Assembly: GCF_042662125.1 (NCBI RefSeq) | Contig: NZ_JBHSXL010000008.1 | Span: 1-64,000 of the forward strand | Length of the DNA: 64,000 bases | Direction: 5' to 3' | DNA from: Halopenitus salinus | Lineage (GTDB): Archaea; Halobacteriota; Halobacteria; Halobacteriales; Haloferacaceae | Part shown: positions 61,440 through 64,000 of the stretch, one piece after another | How the letters are laid out: the number at the start of each line of letters is the position of its first letter | Position numbering within the stretch: position 1 is the stretch's first letter | Translations under genes and position numbers: made by a program | Notes under the pieces: model-generated | The model's database searches: none | What the model was told of the DNA's origin: nothing | What the model saw: only the letters and a program-made list of their open reading frames with translations

Positions 61440-61742
61440 CCGAACGAGTTCGAGACGGGGACGCCGTCACGGGCAGATCGGCCGTTCCGGGCCCGCGTCT
61501 CCCGGGGTTCAGTTCCCGTTGGCGAATTTCCTCACTCCGTTCGGAAAATGCGCCGTCCGGGAGTCCCGTGAGCGAAGCGAGCGGGACGTCGGACGGGACA
61601 CGACCGCAAGGAGTGCGCCGTCCGGGAATTGAACCAGAGGGAGGCGGTCCGGGCGTGCGGCCTCGCTCCGCTCAGCCGTTCCGGGACTGCGACTCCCAGG
61701 GTTCAATTCCCGTTGGCGAATTTCCTCACTCCGTTCGGAAAA
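61440..61742. other. 303-base spacer with tRNA-derived repeats
   Basis: No gene is supported. The segment downstream of the tRNA-Gly gene holds partial copies of the tRNA 3' end and a conserved stem-loop. The 58-base block 61505-61562 matches 61699-61756 with one mismatch, and 22 bases of the tRNA 3' end recur at 61614-61635. Confidence 0.8.
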
Positions 61743-61756
61743 TGCGCCGTCCGGGA
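61505..61756. repeat. Att-like 58-bp direct repeats overlapping the tRNA-Gly 3' end
   Basis: Copy 1 at 61505-61562 and copy 2 at 61699-61756 agree in 57 of 58 positions (g61512 against a61706), period 194. Copy 2 covers the last 14 bases of tRNA-Gly. The 136 bases between the copies contain a third, shorter copy of the tRNA end (61614-61635) and the stem-loop gtcccg (61563-61568) with cgggac (61582-61587). Confidence 0.93.
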
Positions 61757-61813
61757 ATTGAACCCGGGCTAGAGCCTTGGGAAGGCTCTGTCCTACCACT
61801 GGACCAACGGCGC
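61743..61813 (-). tRNA. tRNA-Gly (anticodon CCC)
   Basis: The 71-base cloverleaf on the minus strand has a perfect 7-bp acceptor (GCGCCGT with ACGGCGC), a D arm GTCC-AGTGGTAG-GAC, anticodon stem GAGCC/GGCTC with loop TTCCCAA (anticodon CCC), and a T arm with loop sequence TTCAATT. The discriminator base is A and CCA is not encoded. No intron is present. Confidence 0.97.
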
Positions 61814-61896
61814 GTGCATCGAGGTGTATCGACCGATCGCACTTGAACGTAGCGCTTCACCGGACGTTCGAGCCGATCGGGAACCGCGAGGTGAAC

Positions 61897-61928
61897 GAGC
61901 GTCCGGGCGGCCGAGCGTCCGGGCGGCC
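61897..61928. repeat. Two perfect 16-bp tandem units downstream of nadE
   Basis: gagcgtccgggcggcc occurs at 61897-61912 and 61913-61928 without a mismatch, a few bases past the nadE stop codon on the minus strand. Confidence 0.95.
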
Positions 61929-61934
61929 GGGTAG

Positions 61935-62825
61935 CTACCGCGAGGGGATGGGCGGCGTCGACCGCTTGTGGTCGGTCGAGTCGTGGCGGTCGAGCAGTCT
62001 CGAGACGACCTCCTCGTTGACGTCGATCCGATCGGCGATCGCGTCCGCATCCATCCCGGCATCGACGGCGAGCGCCAACACCGCGTCGACCGTGTCGTAG
62101 GGGGCGCCGAGATCGTCGCGATCGTAGTGTCCCGGCAGGAATCCCGCCGTCGGACGCTTTTCGGTGACGAATTCGGGGACGTCGAGGGAGTCGGCAAGCG
62201 CACGAACGTCGGTCTTGTAGAGGTGGCCGATCGGCAGCAGATCGGCGGCGCCGTCGCCGTGTTTCGTGAGGTACCCGAGGAGCCGTTCGCTCCGGTTCGT
62301 CGTACCGATCACGAGACGATCCGTCGCGTTGGCGGCGAGGTAGGCCATCGACATCCGGAGTCGAGCGATGAGGTTTCCCGTGAGCGCCGGCTCGTCGTGC
62401 AGATCGAATCGGTCGGGAACGAGGCTTCCGAACTGGGCGAAAAGCGGCTGGAGGTGTACGGTGTCGTGCTCGATCCCGAGCGCCTCGGCGAGGCCCTCCG
62501 CGTCCCGAGCGTTGACCGCACCGGTCTTGTTACAGGGGAAGATCAGCCCGTAGACGTGCTCGGGCCCGAGCGCGGCCGTCGCGAGCGCCGCGGTCACCGT
62601 GGAGTCGAGTCCGCCGCTCATGTTCACGACGACGCCGTCGGCGTTCGCCTCCCGAACCCGATCGGCGATGAAGCCGACGATCAGGTCACGTTGGGCGTCG
62701 GGAGCGTCGAGGGTCGCGACGTCGAGGACGTCGCCAACCCTCCCGGGGTCCGCGAGTTCGGAGCGTCCTCCGCGGCCATCCCCGATCGGAACGGGACCGG
62801 CGTCCGTCATCCTGAAGTCACCCAT
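61935..62825 (-). CDS. nadE: NAD+ synthetase (NH3-dependent type)
   Basis: The 296-residue enzyme makes NAD from deamido-NAD, ATP and ammonia. The ATP PP-loop is VVNMSGGLDSTVTAAL, followed by LIFPCNKTG, IARLRMSMAYLAANA, IGTTNRSERLLGYLTKHGDGAADLLPIGHLYKTDV and EKRPTAGFLPG. No glutaminase domain is present. The ATG at 62825 has a GGAGGT Shine-Dalgarno at good spacing; ATG 62810 is an alternative. A TATA-like ttatatt lies near 62884-62890. Confidence 0.94.
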   Translation of the reverse strand: MGDFRMTDAGPVPIGDGRGGRSELADPGRVGDVLDVATLDAPDAQRDLIVGFIADRVREANADGVVVNMSGGLDSTVTAALATAALGPEHVYGLIFPCNKTGAVNARDAEGLAEALGIEHDTVHLQPLFAQFGSLVPDRFDLHDEPALTGNLIARLRMSMAYLAANATDRLVIGTTNRSERLLGYLTKHGDGAADLLPIGHLYKTDVRALADSLDVPEFVTEKRPTAGFLPGHYDRDDLGAPYDTVDAVLALAVDAGMDADAIADRIDVNEEVVSRLLDRHDSTDHKRSTPPIPSR

Positions 62826-63012
62826 CCGGGACCTCCGATGAGTCCGCGTGTTCTGGATCGCCAATCACCGACTTGGACGAGAATATAACGAACATACACA
62901 GTATTTTTAGTCGTTTCTGGATCTTATTGAACATGAATAAGGAAGTATCTCGGACGAACGTATAAAGAATCTTCGTGGAAAGTGTATAAGGAGATCCCGG
63001 ATCCGCGCCCGG

Positions 63013-63939
63013 TCACGTGTCGACGAGGTCCCCGTCGATCCGGTCGCGAACCGAATCGAGCGCCGCCGCAGTCCGGCGGGCCTCGAGGGATTCCTCGCGA
63101 AAGGCGGTGAATGCGCTCTCCGCGGCTTCCTGATCGACCTCGAATCGAACGGTCCCGTCGAGATCGGCCGTCTCGCAGTCGTACTCCACGTTCCACAACA
63201 CGAGGGGCGTCGCCGGCGCGGGGGCGATACCGCGAGGACCATCGAGCGGTTCCGAAGCGAGCACGCGGTCGATGCGTGAGGGCGGGGCGTCACCGATTCC
63301 GATGGCGCGAACGAGCGTGACGAGGCGACGAACGAACTCGCGAGGGAATCCGTCGGCGCGCGCGCGGACGACGAGCAGATCGCCCTCGCGCCGTGCGGAC
63401 GCATCGAGCGTCCGTTCCGTTCCCCCGTCGTCGGGCGTGAGGTTGTGGAAGTCGTGGGTGCCGGAGAGACGTTCGAGCGCGTCGTGAACTCGACCGTCGT
63501 CGAGGGACGAGACCGCCGCGGGCGAGTCGTCGATCGCCGCCGTCGGAGCGTAGAGGTGGTAGCGGTAGGTCCGGGCGCTCGCGTCGTGTCTCGCGTGAAA
63601 ATCGTCGGGGACATCGGCGGCCGCCCACGCCCGGACGTGTTTCGGGAGCTGACCGTTGAACGCCCGCGGCGTGAGCCAGTCGGGCACATCGAGGGCGATC
63701 GTCTGGGCCGCGGCGGAGACGCCGGCGTCGGTTCGGCCGGCGGCGGCGTACCCCGGCGGTCGAGGACGGCCCCCGTCCGGGGTGCGAGGGAGATCCGCGA
63801 CGCCGAGGGCCTCGAGCGCGTCGAAGATCGCGTCCTCGACGGTCGGCACGTCCGGCTGCCGCTGGAACCCGGAGAACGGACGACCGTCGTAGGCGATCCG
63901 GAACGCGCGCACGGACGGGTCTGGTCGGGGAAGGTACAT
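63013..63939 (-). CDS. truA: tRNA pseudouridine synthase A
   Basis: The 308-residue enzyme isomerises uridines 38 to 40 of the tRNA anticodon arm. The catalytic aspartate is Asp71 in AAAGRTDAGVSA. Other blocks are FRIAYDGRPFSGFQRQPDVPTVEDAI, RHDASARTYRYHLY, THDFHNLTPDDGG and RREGDLLVVRARADGFPREFVRRLV. The frame stays open towards the window edge, so a longer start cannot be excluded; the Met at 63939 precedes the first conserved strand. It sits beside the AT-rich stretch at 62881-62990. Confidence 0.93.
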   Translation of the reverse strand: MYLPRPDPSVRAFRIAYDGRPFSGFQRQPDVPTVEDAIFDALEALGVADLPRTPDGGRPRPPGYAAAGRTDAGVSAAAQTIALDVPDWLTPRAFNGQLPKHVRAWAAADVPDDFHARHDASARTYRYHLYAPTAAIDDSPAAVSSLDDGRVHDALERLSGTHDFHNLTPDDGGTERTLDASARREGDLLVVRARADGFPREFVRRLVTLVRAIGIGDAPPSRIDRVLASEPLDGPRGIAPAPATPLVLWNVEYDCETADLDGTVRFEVDQEAAESAFTAFREESLEARRTAAALDSVRDRIDGDLVDT

Positions 63940-64000
63940 ATCCCCGTCGGCCGGGAACGATCGTCGGGGCGGTAGGTCCAGGGGGACGATCGTCGTCGCG

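Overview
The window is chromosomal DNA from a halophilic archaeon of the class Halobacteria. By inspection about two thirds of the bases are G or C. The predicted proteins are strongly acidic. Many genes start without a Shine-Dalgarno site, with a TATA-like box 25 to 31 bases before the start codon, and GTG starts are common. Signature genes include PAN, aIF5B, RadB, TgtA and RaSEA, CofE, SecD/SecF, an archaeal RNase P RNA and Tat-type lipoproteins. The gene set fits the Halorubrum/Haloferax side of the class, but I cannot fix the genus. I see no prophage, transposase, integrase or CRISPR array; most of the window is core genome with accessory patches.

Layout. 0 to 8 kb: partial gene, UspA, a KaiC-like ATPase with a perfect hexapeptide repeat, NAD kinase, RNase HII, secF-secD and a membrane-anchored molybdopterin oxidoreductase. 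8 to 16 kb: RNase P RNA with an internal tandem duplication, an Obg/Nog1-type GTPase, a MoaD-like beta-grasp protein ending in Cys-Cys, a SIMPL lipoprotein, a DUF389 membrane protein, RadB, a CBS protein with a hibernation-factor-like C-terminus and a winged-helix regulator. 16 to 29 kb: thiE-thiM, a carbamoylase-type amidohydrolase, a benzoylformate-decarboxylase-like enzyme, a pilin-like secreted protein, an enolase-superfamily protein, two MFS transporters and RaSEA. 29 to 45 kb: zinc ribbon, pterin dehydratase, prepilin peptidase, Tat lipoproteins, cupin, hisI, glmM, a pyruvate-dehydrogenase-type cluster (E1 beta, E2, E3, with lipA), then htpX-pspAB-membrane protein-yigZ. 45 to 64 kb: upp, XPD-like helicase, Nob1 and PRC-barrel divergent from infB, pyruvoyl arginine decarboxylase, PAN, tgtA, a site-2 protease, an F420-dependent oxidoreductase next to cofE, an aldo/keto reductase, an acetyltransferase, tRNA-Gly(CCC), nadE and truA.

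Functional links. tgtA and RaSEA both serve archaeosine synthesis in tRNA. lipA lies beside the lipoyl-dependent dehydrogenase genes, but no E1 alpha gene is present. cofE and the luciferase-like oxidoreductase share the F420 theme. htpX and pspAB suggest a membrane-stress module. radB and the XPD-like helicase carry the same 17-base promoter block at the same distance from their GTG starts.

The most unusual features are the 49-base duplication inside RNase P RNA, the MoaD-like protein with a Cys-Cys tail, the shared radB/XPD promoter, a small stem-loop module found both at about 25.0 kb and beside tRNA-Gly, and a recurring pattern of short tandem duplications at gene 3' ends. All calls come from reading the sequence; no database search was run.
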